A DNA stretch of 64,000 nucleotides from Adiantum capillus-veneris. Its lineage: Eukaryota; Streptophyta; Polypodiopsida; Polypodiales; Pteridaceae. This document shows, in pieces, positions 48,287 to 59,715 of the stretch. The position numbers and the translations under genes were made by a program. The stretch lies in NCBI GenBank assembly GCA_014529385.2, contig CM043968.1:31199513-31263512 (forward strand). The letters run 5' to 3'. The notes under the pieces were generated by a model. It saw only the letters and a list, made by a program, of their open reading frames with translations, was not told the origin of the DNA and ran no database searches. Within the stretch, counting starts at the first letter, position 1, and the number at the start of each line of letters is the position of its first letter.

Positions 48287-49697
48287 TCAAATCTTGCCTT
48301 TCTGTTTTTTAGCAAGATGCGACTCCGAAAACAAAAGTTTAGCTGGTAAACCTGACAAATAGGTACCAGTTTTGTCATTGAGCAACTTGCGAAATCCAAG
48401 GGCCGATACCTCCTTAACATTGAGCATGTTCTTCCTGACGGTAGCACTTGCTGCACTGCTTGTTTCCCCCACTAATACTCTTCGTAACCTTGCATGCATA
48501 CTTAAATGGCCTGTATAACGAGAGAACTCATCGAAAATTTTACCGCATTCTTGACAAGTCAAATTCTGAGCCTTTTGTGCAGGGATGTAGCCAGGAGTTC
48601 GTCGAGAACTTTGTTCTGCCTTGCGAGACCTTACTTGCCTATCAGGGGATGCTGGCTCCCGTTTCCTCTTTCGTCTCACTTTTTCCTGCTTGATATTCAG
48701 GCCCCGATCATGTTTCGGTGGTCTGCCAAGCCGCACCTTAACTGCACCGCTCAACTGTGCTCCAAGAAGTATGTGACCAGTTTTGCCATGTTTCTTCTTC
48801 CTTGGGAGATGAGACCTCATGTGGCGAATAAACTGCTTTTTCCGGGAGAATTGCTGGTCACACTGCCGACAGGTGTAACGTTTAATGCCGCTTTCCCAAG
48901 CATGTTCAGGTAAAGGTGCCCCTAGCTTTCGTTTCGCAGGTACTAGACCGGCATTACCATCCATTTCTTCACCCTCCACAACCGTCTGATGAAGGTCGCC
49001 GGCAGGTGTGGTTGCTTGTGATGTGCTTGTCTACGAGCCAAGCAGAAAAAACACTTCAGTTTAACTCAAAACTAGTTCTTGGGTACTCTAAAGAGATTTA
49101 CATACCAGTTTAAGAGAATGTCCTGTTGTTACTGCGTGTCTCCTCAATGTGTATGGTGTTGCGTAGGTGTTCCCACATGAGCAGCGTAAAGTGCTCTTGT
49201 TCAAAATAGCCTTCTTTATCTTTCGTACAATTCCAGTTTTAAGCTGCAAAAGCACCAAAAATTATGCCTGGGCTACTAAAACTAGAACAACTGGTAACCT
49301 CAACAGTAGAATTGAAGGACAAGTTACCATGCGTGTATCCAAAACATGCCCCGTTGAAGCTGTATGCCGTCTTAAAGTATACGAATTAACAAAGCTTTTT
49401 TCACATGTACTACAAAGCAGCTTCATCCTTTTGGATGGCCTCTCCATAAGAGTTCCGCCAGCAAACTGTAAATAGCAAGTTACTTGAAATTCTTATCAGA
49501 CTGAAAACGTGGCATTTGCACTTTTGTTAAACAACTAGCTATTTCTTACATTTGAAGGTTCAGAAGCTTCCAGTGCATGACCAATTACTCCTGCCCTTCC
49601 TGCATCAGGTGACCGCAAGTCATTCCGAATTTGTGCAGAAGAAGTCGTACTGCCAGCTGGAGTGTCCTTAGGTGGGACTGGTTCAACATGGGACAAG
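48287..49697 (-). CDS. C2H2 zinc-finger / AT-hook protein, multi-exon host gene (5' part missing)
   Basis: Four minus-strand exons join in phase with GT-AG introns: about 49697-49550, 49465-49328, 49243-49106 and 49030-48287 (stop at 48287). Together they give about 388 residues; upstream exon(s) with the true start were not found. Exon 2 encodes a finger CSTCEKSFVNSYTLRRH...H (CX2CX12HX5H). Exon 3 encodes a related CSCGNTYATPYTLRRH...H in which the first cysteine pair is CX1C. Exon 4 has two classic CX2CX12HX3H fingers (YTCRQCDQQFSRKKQFIRH and LTCQECGKIFDEFSRYTGH), an AT-hook-like core (RLGRPPKHDRG) and a basic nuclear-targeting stretch (RRKRKREP). It is likely a nuclear DNA-binding regulator; targets are unknown. 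No orthologue name is assigned. Codon use and clean splice sites mark it as the best host gene in the window. Confidence 0.82.
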
Positions 49698-50661
49698 CTT
49701 CACGAGACCAAAAATCTTGTCACTGAAACCGCCAAGCTTGACCTCAAAAAACAATGATTTAAGTACAAAAATTCCAAGATAAAGATATGTCACTTTCACC
49801 CTATGCAACAACGTGTAATTAACCTTTACCCCAACTACTTATGACAATCACTAAAGTTGACAGCCGTATAAATCAAGTAAAAGCAAGAAAGCACTGAATT
49901 GACAAGTGTAAAGGGCCAGATTTCACCAGGCCAAAACAACCACCCCTCCTCCCCCCAAAATTTTCCGGCCCACGGGAAAGGACATTTTATTACATATGAA
50001 TCCCGCCCAAGCCTTTTTTGCCTATCCATGCACCAATAAAGCCGACCACCACTGCAAAGCAGTCCCTTTGAAAGAGAAGATGATGATGTGCCATGACAGT
50101 GCCGGACATAGCAAAGATCGACCGATAGAAGCAGAGCAAGAGAGACCCAGACCAAACCGTGCGTACACAGAAATTCTGTCGCATTTTGCGGATGTCTGTA
50201 CGGATGGCAAACTGGCAGCTGTTCGGCAGGCTATTTTGAATTTAGTAACATGGCACTTTTTATGTGGGGGTGCCATTTATTTGATAGAAGATGATTTTTA
50301 TTGGGCTTTTAAGCACTCCGTTGGAAGAAGCAAATAAGTGAGTTGCTTTTGAGTGCGAGGTGCGTAAAAGTAAAGAGTCCAAGGTGGCACTAGCACTCAG
50401 ATTATGTGAGCGGGCTCACACCAATTGTCACCGTGGTAGTTCTTGAATGCAAAAGAAATATTGCAAGGCGTGCCTGCTGAGAGGCCAGTCTTCTTTGAGC
50501 TCGAAGATCTGCCCCACTGTGTTCTGATTCAAGTGTTCTCTTTCAGCCAGTTTCATGTTTCTTGGGAGTCTTTGGTATTGTTGCACTGCTTTACCACTTT
50601 GTCAAGTGACTCGCTGGTTTCACTTGTATCAGAAAACAAATCGGCTTCTCTTCAATTGACC
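49698..50661. other. region upstream of the zinc-finger gene
   Basis: The promoter and first exon(s) of the minus-strand zinc-finger gene should lie here or beyond. Frames on the minus strand (50022-50276, 49835-50155) show no zinc-finger continuation. The region is less repetitive than its neighbours. Confidence 0.35.
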
Positions 50662-50910
50662 ATGGAAGAGTACGAGTACGTGGAAGAGGAAGCAGAGGCA
50701 AAGGCTGAGGATAAGGAAGCCAACAACAAAAAGCAAGAACAGGAAACCAAGGCAGCTAGTGATAACAATGGCCAAGTAGGGCAGTCTAAGGCGCAAAAAT
50801 CTTGGGGAAACGAAGTCAACATCCTCATGGAGCATCTTCTTGCTTATTCCAAAGATCCACTTTACGCAAAGTACATGAAGATTAGGCCGATGAGCACAAT
50901 GATTAGATAG
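50662..50910 (+). CDS. short acidic hypothetical protein
   Basis: From ATG 50662 an 82-codon frame begins MEEYEYVEEEAEAKAEDKEA, a Glu/Lys/Ala-rich, probably coiled-coil or disordered segment. It ends with a more ordered NILMEHLLAYSKDPLYAKYM. The frame is open upstream of this ATG for another 70 codons without a convincing start. It lies next to the hAT remnant but on the opposite strand. It could be an exon of an unknown gene or part of a transposon cargo; I do not recognise it. Confidence 0.35.
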   Translation: MEEYEYVEEEAEAKAEDKEANNKKQEQETKAASDNNGQVGQSKAQKSWGNEVNILMEHLLAYSKDPLYAKYMKIRPMSTMIR

Positions 50911-51250
50911 TGGAAGGAGAAGATCAACCCTAAGCTAAAGTAAAAGCAAAGGTAAAAAGAAACCAAAGCGTCAAGCAATAAGATGGGATCCGAATCAGTA
51001 GCCAATCAGCAGACGCAACAACAAATGCCGCCCTACCTCTGTTCTCTGGGAAGGAACCCAGCATTCTCAAATATGGCAGCAAAGAATCAGTTCTGAAGGC
51101 CTCCAAGAGGCATTTGATCCCATATGAAACATGTGGGCAAGCCAACTCCTACTTTTAGGGTTTAGGACAAAATAGGAAGTGTTATGGCACCCTTGTAAGC
51201 CTGTACACAAGACATGCATCTCCAGACACTTTAGCATAGTTGCATACCCA

Positions 51251-51927
51251 CTAATTGCACGTGAACACATCTCCTCTGTTGTAGAGGGTCTTCACCTCCA
51301 TAGGGTCCACCTGCACCAACAGTGACCAAATTCCATAAAAATCCGAAGACACTAGCCTCATGTTCGCTCGGCAATACACCAGCTTCTCTAGTTGGGTTGT
51401 GCTTAAGCGGTTCCTGATCTTCGTGTGCACCAAGGAGTATGCACTCCAATTGCGCTCCCAAGCACCAGCTAAACAATCCTCACGACAATATACATCCTCA
51501 TGACAATGTACATAGAAGTGCAAATCTTCTTTAGAGGGAAAAATTGGAAGAGGTCAACATTTTAGGCACAATTTACAAACAAGTTACAACTTGAGTACCT
51601 GAGAGAGAATACGTACAACTAGCGTGCAGAGTTGTGGAAGACCTTGTCTTCCATAATTCTGCCACCAACTGAGGGGAAGCTTGGTAGCCTCAGGTCTCAC
51701 TGCAACACTCCTCAAAAAAGTAGGGTCCAAGTTATTCATGAAGCTCGACATCTCCCCATCTATGACCAGTTGCTCATCCTCATTGACCATGAGATCGAGG
51801 TACTCCGACAAAGGGTCATGAAGGACATGTCTCCAAAAAGCTCTCGCTTCTTGTAGAAGGGATGGAGTATGGTCACCATCCCATGAATGGGACAACGCAT
51901 AAACTGCCATCGACTATCCACGACTAC
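51251..51927 (-). pseudogene. hAT transposase C-terminus with probable intron
   Basis: The minus strand carries the hAT dimerisation domain. LPLSWWQNYGRQGLPQLCTL and VRILSQ end an exon at 51599 (cag/gtactc). An intron of about 120 bp (51598-51479) follows, and the next exon starts at 51478 (gtgag/gattgt) in phase with DCLAGAWERNWSAYSLVHTK and IRNRLSTTQLEKLVYCRANM, matching the usual SQ...S(G)CERNWS...HTKKRNRL pattern. Upstream, VVDSRWQFMRCPIHG at about 51890-51925 resembles the VDRRWD...LHAAGY segment but is in another frame, so there is a frameshift near 51850. The catalytic and BED parts are absent. It is a truncated DNA transposon copy; terminal repeats were not found. Confidence 0.75.
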
Positions 51928-52194
51928 AAGAAAGGTATGGTAGTGGACTCTTCAGCTAGGAAACTCCCGTTGAAGAATCGGGGCAAGGTTTTTGTAAAGC
52001 TCAAAGGAGTGTTCCTATTGTTTGTGCGTCTGTAGTTTCTAAATCATGAAATAACACTTTTCTACTTACTTGACCCTTGCGAGAGAGAGGGATTTATCAG
52101 AGTATAGTTCTTATTTGTTTAAGTTAGACCTAGAGCGTTTGAATTTTTTGAAGCCTTAACAAAGTTAGCCCAACACACTTGGAAGATTTCCTGA

Positions 52195-52350
52195 GCCAAG
52201 TGAATCTTCTGGCCAAGGGTTTGATTGAGTTGTGTTCATCTCTCTGTTATTCACATCAAGGTTGCTCCTAGAGATGTACACAAGAGCGTGTTCATTACGT
52301 CCTTTAGATTGTACGAGTTGTTGATGATGCCATTTGGGAGTATCACATCA
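52195..52350 (+). pseudogene. small Ty3/gypsy RT scrap
   Basis: The + strand reads LLAKGLIELCSSL and then HIKVAPRDVHKSVFITSF and YELLMMPFG, equivalent to the gypsy RT segments LLEKGFIRPSSSP and IKEEDIPKTAF...YEFLVMPFGL, with the middle missing. It is an old, deleted fossil. Confidence 0.65.
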
Positions 52351-52547
52351 ACAGTTAAATGCCATTCGGAAATCCCAACACTGTGCCACATCAGCAGTTA
52401 AATGGCCTTTTAAATTCCTAGTGCCTCCTGGGCCCCGATAGATGGGACCTCATAAGTTGGAACAACTTATAAACTTAAAATATGGAATTTGTCGGTTTCA
52501 CTAGGGTTTGTCTAGTAAGACATGCCATGTCATCACTTTGTGACATA

Positions 52548-52568
52548 CCCCCCCCCCCCCCCCCCCCC
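52548..52568. repeat. poly-C tract (21 C)
   Basis: Homopolymer run directly abutting the left end of the inverted-repeat element. Confidence 0.97.
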
Positions 52569-52569
52569 G

Positions 52570-52974
52570 GTCACTAATTGACACCTCCCTAGGGAGGTGG
52601 GATCAATGGCCCACATTAGGCGTCGCGAGGCGGGTGCAATCCGGGCCGTTCAATTGCAATTTGAATTAGGTGTGAACTAAGAGTGAACTCAGGAGGTATG
52701 TGCACCACACCGAATTTGGTGTGAACTCGGTGTGAACTCGACGTGAACTAAGTGTTAGCTTGGTGTGAACTTGGGAGGGTAGTGGGTTCAAGCCCTGGAA
52801 CTTACGATAGCTTAGCGGTTGGAGTCAATTCCAAGGGGGAGAGGGTAGTGGGTTCAAGCCCCGGAACTGGAAAGTGGGAATCTTTTGCATTCCCTAGGCA
52901 ACCCAACGGTCACAATCAATCATTTATCGTGAGCCATTGATCCCACCTCCCAAAAGGAGGTGTCAATTAGTGAC
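52570..52974. mobile_element. 405-bp TIR element with tRNA-like Pol III boxes
   Basis: The ends are about 41-43-bp inverted repeats: left 52570-52610 (gtcactaattgacacctccc...) and right 52932-52974 as its reverse complement, with few mismatches. The left arm contains the perfect palindrome cacctccctagggaggtg. Inside are two B-box matches (ggttcaagccc at 52785-52795 and 52851-52861), and before the second an A-box match tagcttagcggttgg at 52808-52822, the spacing of a tRNA-derived promoter. Repeated gtgtgaactcgg phrases fill 52670-52770. It has no coding capacity. It combines MITE-like ends with a SINE-like core; which family it belongs to is unknown. Confidence 0.65.
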
Positions 52975-52976
52975 GA

Positions 52977-52977
<1 letters not shown>

Positions 52978-53006
<29 letters not shown>
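52978..53006. repeat. poly-C tract (29 C)
   Basis: Second C run, in the same strand sense as 52548-52568, just right of the inverted-repeat element. The pair may be a duplicated or split C-tract target. Confidence 0.97.
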
Positions 53007-53007
<1 letters not shown>

Positions 53008-53149
53008 GCAAAGAATTGTAATCGTCCTCGATTACACCTGCAAAACCGACATAAGCCAAAAACTAGTTCAATAGACAGTGACTCTAGGTACTGACGCACT
53101 AGATAACACGTATCCAACACTTGCACAAAGACGGCAATCACTGAACATT

Positions 53150-53570
53150 CAAATCACATTCACATCATTACCCCGTCGAGATCTTGGATGAGAAGCCTGA
53201 TCTATTGTAACGTATTTAGCAATCACATCCAGATCTGTCACTCATCTCTCGCAGATGTCTTGATTGACTAAATCTTGTTACTATCATGTCCTCTCATTTC
53301 TCCGAAGAACAAGACCAAAATGTTGCAGTCATTTCGTCTTTCAAACATGCACAAAAACATTGCTCACATGAGAGAGTACATATAACAGATTCATTTCAGG
53401 AATTCCCATGTTGAAGTACTTCTTTCATAAAGTCATACAGCAGAATACTGTCAACCCCATCAGTATCAAGAAAAACGGAGCAGTGGAGGAAAGCGTTTTG
53501 GAACACTCTTAGAAACAACAACGTCGTTCCAAGCTCCTTCAGCAGCCTTCTGACAGCTGCATTTCAAACA
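53150..53570 (-). repeat. gypsy 3'-region fragment, inverted relative to 60290-60640
   Basis: Short matches occur in inverted order with 60290-60640: cataaagtcat...cagcagaatactgtca, caaaatgttgcagtcatttc, and tagcaatc.catc.agatc...ttgactaa. In the other copy this stretch lies between the integrase C-terminus and the 3' LTR, so this is a minus-strand scrap of the same element family. Confidence 0.6.
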
Positions 53571-53699
53571 CTAGGAAAACCAATGCCATTGCAATAGCAA
53601 AAGCTTTTCAAAACGCCATCATGGGAGATGTCCCTCGATACAACTTCTCAAAACGCTCAAATATTGAGAGCCGCCGATAGAGCCCTCCTTCCACGGCTT

Positions 53700-54218
<519 letters not shown>

Positions 54219-54346
54219 CCATTGTCTCTCTCTCTCTCCCCCTTCCGTTGCACACTCTGACAGCCCTGCCTTGTGCCTCAAGGCTTCAAAAACCGCCGCA
54301 ATTTCTTTCTTCATGCCGCTTTCCCACTCAATATCAAAGACCACCT

Positions 54347-54407
54347 TGGTCTGATACCATGTCAAGGTCGATGATGTGAAAGCGTAGAGTAATGGGGAGA
54401 ATACACG

Positions 54408-54444
<37 letters not shown>

Positions 54445-54658
54445 GAGATGTACTATTGATCCATCGAGCCGGGCGATGAATTAGTGGTTATACAATGGGG
54501 CAAGTGTTGCTTATATACTAGCGAGGGGGCCCTTAAGTAACCCTCTCAGTAAATTTCCCTATCCAAGACTTTGACAAAAAAGTAAAATAAATACTTAAAG
54601 CCAAAATAAATATTGGGATCACATTGGGCCATTCACTTTGGATGCTATAACTTTAACA
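54347..54658 (-). mobile_element. copia-type LTR with initiator-Met primer site
   Basis: On the minus strand a 299-bp LTR (54360-54658) runs TGTTAAAG...CCTTGACA and holds a TATA box (tatataag near 54512) and a GA/CT tract (54411-54438). Immediately after it, TGGTATCAGACCA (54347-54359) closely matches the TGGTATCAGAGC primer site of Ty1/copia elements. The internal part to the left is soon lost in CT repeats; no pol was seen and no second LTR was found. It is a truncated fossil. Confidence 0.75.
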
Positions 54659-54674
54659 AACAATACATACATGA

Positions 54675-54790
54675 GAGAGCCACGTTCCATGTATCAGACG
54701 TAAGTATGCGTAACAGGGAATGGCATTCCATGCCCGTTGTCGTTCCCCGTTCCCCATTCCGATTTCCCGTTCTAGGTAACTAAGATTTTG
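54675..54790 (+). repeat. GTTCC-rich dispersed repeat, copy 1
   Basis: About 110 bp (cacgttccatg...cagacgtaagtat...cgttccccgttcc...gtaactaag) whose reverse complement occurs at 62650-62765. A weaker inverted partial copy follows at about 54858-54925. It is possibly a foldback or MITE family. Confidence 0.65.
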
Positions 54791-54929
54791 CTGAATGACT
54801 TTATATAAAGAAGTACTTTAAAATAGAAATTCCTAAAATGAATTTGTTACAAGTCGAAACGGGAAGTTGAAATGCAAACGCGGAACAGAGACCTAAAAAA
54901 TGGCCATTCCTTGTAACTATGAGCAGAAT

Positions 54930-55129
54930 ACTGTCATTCAATCAATATCCCTGAAATTTCAAAAGAAATCAATGACTTTATTCCCGTCGACATAACTTGT
55001 GACAAAGGAGCGATGGGGCCTAGGGGGCACAAAGAATTACAGAACTTGAAGCTCAAAGTTGTACCAACTTATGGTACCCCGGCCATGCCATGTGGTAGGT
55101 TGTATTGATTTCCGCGATTCATGCTGACA
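54930..55129. other. unrecognised spacer
   Basis: Contains no recognised gene; leads into the first LTR copy. Confidence 0.3.
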
Positions 55130-55804
55130 GCTTTTGAGAGCAAATGCTTTTGGGTTTAGTGCTTTTGAATTGAATGCTTTTGGGGCTCTGCTTTTGGGCA
55201 TCCCTTGTACTGTTTATAAGAGCCCTTGGGGCCTCACTCTGCAAAGTATCTAGACGCAGAGTCTGAGAGCAGAGGTCCCTCGGGAGTTGTACTTTTAAAT
55301 GATAAAGAAATACCGAAACGGGCGCCAGACTTTGGGGCCAATATGTCTGGGCATGGAACTACATCGAGCCGTGTCGGACTCTCTCTCTCTCTATTAAATC
55401 TCAGTGATTTTGGAGTTTTTGTTCGTGTATTGCTATTTATTTCTCGCTTGGAGTGTCCAAGCCTGTTACAGCTTCTGAGAGTAGGCGCTTTTGGGGGAAA
55501 GTGCTTTTGAGCTGATTGCTTTTGGGGCATCCCTTGTAAGAATAAAAGAGCCCTTGAGGCCTCACTCTGCAAAGCATCTGGACGCAAAATCTAACAACAA
55601 AGGACCTTCAGGAGTTGTACCTTGTTGAGATCAATAAATAAAGAAATACCGAAAGGGGCGCCAATCTTTGGGGCCAATGCTTCTGGGCGCGAAACTCCGT
55701 CGTGCTGTGTCGACTCTCTCTCTCTCTATTAAAGTTCAGTGATTTTGAGGCTTCTGTTCGTGTTGCTATTGATTCCTCGCTTGGAGTGTCCAAGTCTGTT
55801 ATAT
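55130..55804 (+). repeat. two tandem gypsy LTR 3' parts
   Basis: Two head-to-tail copies (55130-55470 and 55471-55804) share, in order: GCTTTTG-rich U3, a TATA-like tttataagag (first copy), a transcribed region with ctcactctgcaaag, an AATAAA-type signal before gaaataccgaaa, and a U5 end cttggagtgtccaag...tgttaca/tgttata. They match the last 300 bp of the LTR at 60845-61854. The tandem arrangement suggests unequal exchange between LTRs. Confidence 0.8.
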
Positions 55805-55834
55805 CCTATCCAAGCACCTTTGTGTATTCCAAGA

Positions 55835-56215
55835 AAAACCTGGAGTCAAACCATCCTCTCCTGGGCAACTACCACGAGGGAGTGCCCTAAGAGCCTCCTG
55901 AAGCTCTTGCCTCACAAGCATTTGTCGCATGTAGGCAAGGCATCTGTGCCCGCACTTGCTCTCTGCATGCATCCCTGCGCTCTGATTGCGGCTCAACTGA
56001 GAGTAGCTCACGGTAAAAGTCAGTAGCTATTGTCCGTATGTCCTCACACTCTGTGACAACCGATCCATCCTGTCTTCTGAACAGGGGAACACTAGTATGT
56101 ACATTGCGGGGACCCACCATCTCAAAAACTCTCTAGTAACTTTGTTGCCCACCTGGGTCCATTGAGATGCCTATCTGTGGTAGGCAAACTCATGATGCGG
56201 CTCCTCAATGGTGAG
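55835..56215 (-). pseudogene. LINE fragment (between endonuclease and RT)
   Basis: The minus strand reads PLFRRQDGSVVTECEDIRTI and ATDFYRELLSVEP, then ELQEALRALPRGSCPGEDGL. These match the plant L1-type pattern of G-x-V-x-t-d..eI...a..FY..L followed by EI..AL..m...KaPGpDGl. The two parts lie in different frames, so at least one frameshift is present. RT catalytic motifs are absent; the piece ends at the LTR joint at 55804, where the tandem LTRs begin. It is a short, truncated LINE copy. Confidence 0.7.
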
Positions 56216-56224
56216 TACCGGCTT

Positions 56225-56420
56225 GTACTTTGTTGATGCAATATAAAGAAATACCGAAATGGACGCCAAGGTTTGGGGCCAATACTCTCTGGGGTGGAAT
56301 TCCGCCACTCCGTGTCGTGTGTCGTCTCTCTTTCAATTCAATTGTTTTTGAAGTGTTAAAAGTCTATTCAGTCTGTTCTTTTCTATTGGCACATGGTGCC
56401 CGTCTTGTGACATGAGAGGG
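56225..56420 (+). repeat. diverged LTR end, subfamily 2
   Basis: Shares aaagaaataccgaaa, the gccaa..tttggggccaat stretch and the gtcgtctctctt part with the 55.1-kb LTR copies, but has a different U5 end (tattggcacatggtgccc). An inverted copy lies at 57045-57240. Confidence 0.7.
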
Positions 56421-56764
56421 CACATTCAGACGTGCAGGACACTATCTCTAGAGCGGTAAGAATCAATAGGCTGATAATTTTCAAAAGAATGATGTGCAAT
56501 CTCAGATTGAATGATTGTTTTTTTTTTAACTTGCAGATGGAACGACATTCTAGCTATGTCAAGGCATCTCCAAGAAAACATCACATCCCTCCAAAGGCAT
56601 GATAAAGAAGTCCTCATGTCCAACATACCCTTAAACATAAAAAATTTACCGCCTCGCCAATGGCTTGTTGTTTACGGTGGTATTAGAGCTCGGTTCTCAG
56701 AGCAATTGTCTAAAAGAGCAATCGACTAAGGAGAAGAAGAGGGGATGCAATACGAGGATAGAGA

Positions 56765-57030
56765 GATTATGGCAACAAAAGCTTTTTGCTTTTTTGAAAA
56801 TAAAGCTTTTCACAAAAATTGCTTATTAAGGGAAAAAAAAAAGATTTTTGCTTTTGGACAAAGCTTTTTGACAAAGTCCTTTTCATATAGGTGCTTTTTG
56901 AATAAATTGCTTTTTGAAGAAGATGCTTTTCACACAAGCTCCTTTTTTAAGAAGATGCTTTTTGAAAAAAGAAGTTTTTTTGGAATGAGTTGCTTTTTGG
57001 AAAGAAGCTGCATTTTGGACACGAATGCGT
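56765..57030. repeat. GCTTTT-motif array
   Basis: Some 15 copies of a short motif close to tgctttttgaa or aagctttt, irregularly spaced at 12-25 bp. The same GCTTTTG motif marks the U3 of the related LTRs at 55130-55200 and 61515-61575. This is probably an expanded U3 repeat lying between the two inverted LTR ends. Confidence 0.65.
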
Positions 57031-57044
57031 AGGTGCATTTTGAA

Positions 57045-57240
57045 AATGTTGTTGTAACGAGAGGGCACCACATGCCAATGGAGAAGAACAGACTGAACAA
57101 ACTTTAGACGCTTCAAAACAATTGAGTTGAAAGAGATGCACGACACACAAGACGCAAAGTGGCAGAGTTCCACCCCAAGAGAGCAAGGGGCCCAAACGTT
57201 GGCACCCCTTTTGGTATTTCTTTTTGTTGCTTCAACTCAG
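57045..57240 (-). repeat. inverted copy of LTR end, subfamily 2
   Basis: Reverse-complement match to 56225-56420 (gagagggcaccacatgccaat, tttggtatttctttttgttg). With 56225-56420 it forms a large inverted repeat around the GCTTTT array. Confidence 0.75.
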
Positions 57241-58070
<830 letters not shown>

Positions 58071-58519
58071 CATTCTCTGCCGTGCAGAGGCTGTGAAGCC
58101 CGCGGCAAAAGCAAAGTGCAACCATGAGAGCTTGTGTGCGTCCTTGCGGGGAATAGTCGCACTCAGACAAGCGAAGAACCAGCACTCTGACACGTTCCAA
58201 AAGTAGATTTCAGCCAAGGAGAACTCGTGTGGGCATCCCCTGCGCGAGCAGCTATCAATAGAAGCCTCTTCCGCACTGAAAATCCTAGTACAAAGCACAC
58301 ATAGCCGTTCTCGGCTACATGTATGATGAATTTCAGCCAATAGGCTTATAAAACCATACATCTTTATGCATGAGAAAAGGATTTGGGACATGAACAGTGA
58401 ATTCTTTTTCGGGTTCACGTGCTCATAACAGTTCAAAAGTTAATAAGAATCTCCTTTAAGGGGGGAAGGCCAACCATCTTTTGGTCCCTAGTGTTGTGTC
58501 GATTTTCTGCATTGTTTTT

Positions 58520-58745
58520 TCCAATTTTATGTCGTGTAGAATTCCACGTGAAATAGCAAATTAGTATTAGCTTCAAACTTGTGCGTCTTCTCTTCATCAA
58601 AAACTTTCATAAAGGGAGTAACTTTAAGGAAGACTGCCCAAAATTTGTTGACGTAGTCGGGCACAGCTTCATGTTCTTTTTGGGAGAGCCAATCCCATTC
58701 TTTCTTCACATCGTCGACAAAGTCAAGGGGAGCCGATTTTACGGT
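58520..58745 (-). pseudogene. gypsy gag scrap (fossil)
   Basis: The minus strand reads MKKEWDWLSQKEHEAVPDYV and NKFWAVFLKVTPFMKVFDEE, the retrotransposon-gag capsid pattern. It is joined directly to plus-strand pol at about 58750, so the junction is a rearrangement between opposite-strand pieces. Confidence 0.7.
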
Positions 58746-59044
58746 TTTTCACTAATGATGGGAGTTTATGCTACTTCTTGTCATGGAAGCAGCTATCGGA
58801 AAAGCAGATGCGGTGGACAAACATCTTGTCACAATTTACTTCCGGATTGTCCATGTACACGGACAGAAGAAATTGGTGGCAAATACTTTGTCCCGAAAGC
58901 CGTTGGTTATGGCTATTTCCGCGATACATCATAGGAACTTCGAGGATATGGTCGGTCACTACGCCACAGAACAGATTTTGCAGATGTATTCAATTGAATA
59001 CAGAAAGGGGAGATAGTAGCGGACTATTCCATTCGGGATAGTAC

Positions 59045-59715
59045 TTGATGAAGAAAACCATGTTGTGCGTTACACAACCGTTGAGGGAAAAGGTTCTAAC
59101 CGAATGCCATTGTCCGCCTTTTATGGGTCATCGAGGCATTGCTACCACCTTGAAAGGGGTAGAGGGATACTTCTTTTGGCCAAGACTCAAGAAGGATGTG
59201 GACGAGTTTGTGCGCAGTTGCTTGGTATGCCCGAAGGTCAAGTTTGACAGGCATAAAGCACAGGGATTGTTACAGCCTTTTACCCATACCCACCCGCCCT
59301 GGGAAAGTATTGGAATGGATTTCATCTCCCAAGAACACAGCGTGGGCACAATTGTTTATTGCCCAGGTCTTCAGATTACATGGCATGCCTGAGACAATTT
59401 TCCGACAGGACCCCAGGTTCACGAGTATGTTTCGGACGGCTATTTAAGAGAACATAGGCACGCAGTTGCAATTCTCATCATCGTTTCACCCGCAGACTGA
59501 CGGGCAATTAGTGATTGCTAATTCAGTGGTACTGGCTTTGTTGAAGTCTTCTTGGTTGGATCAGAAGATTACTTGGGAAAGGTTTTTACCTTTGGTGGAA
59601 TATGCCTACAGAAACACGATTAACTCTTTGATGGGGAAGGTGCCATTTGAGATTATTGAATTTGCTACGAAGGTTCTATCCTTCCTTAGCACGAAAGATA
59701 AGATTATTCTTTGAA
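59045..59715 (+). pseudogene. gypsy integrase (fossil)
   Basis: The zinc-binding N-terminus shows HCPPFMGHRGIATTL, YFFWPRLKKDVDEFV and CLVCPKVK (HHCC type). The core retains WESIGMDFI (first Asp region), ETIFRQDPRFTS (second Asp) and SSFHPQTDGQ, followed by WERFLPLVEYAYRNTINS. It is a fossil in more than one frame. Confidence 0.85.

Noticed and set aside
50022-50276. First exon of the zinc-finger gene
   Set aside because: The minus-strand frame is open but shows no finger, no splice-linked phase match to the exon at 49697 and no convincing ATG.
52808-52861. A tRNA gene
   Set aside because: A-box and B-box matches are present, but no acceptor stem or anticodon arm could be folded by eye, and a second B box occurs 66 bp upstream; a tRNA-derived element is the better reading.
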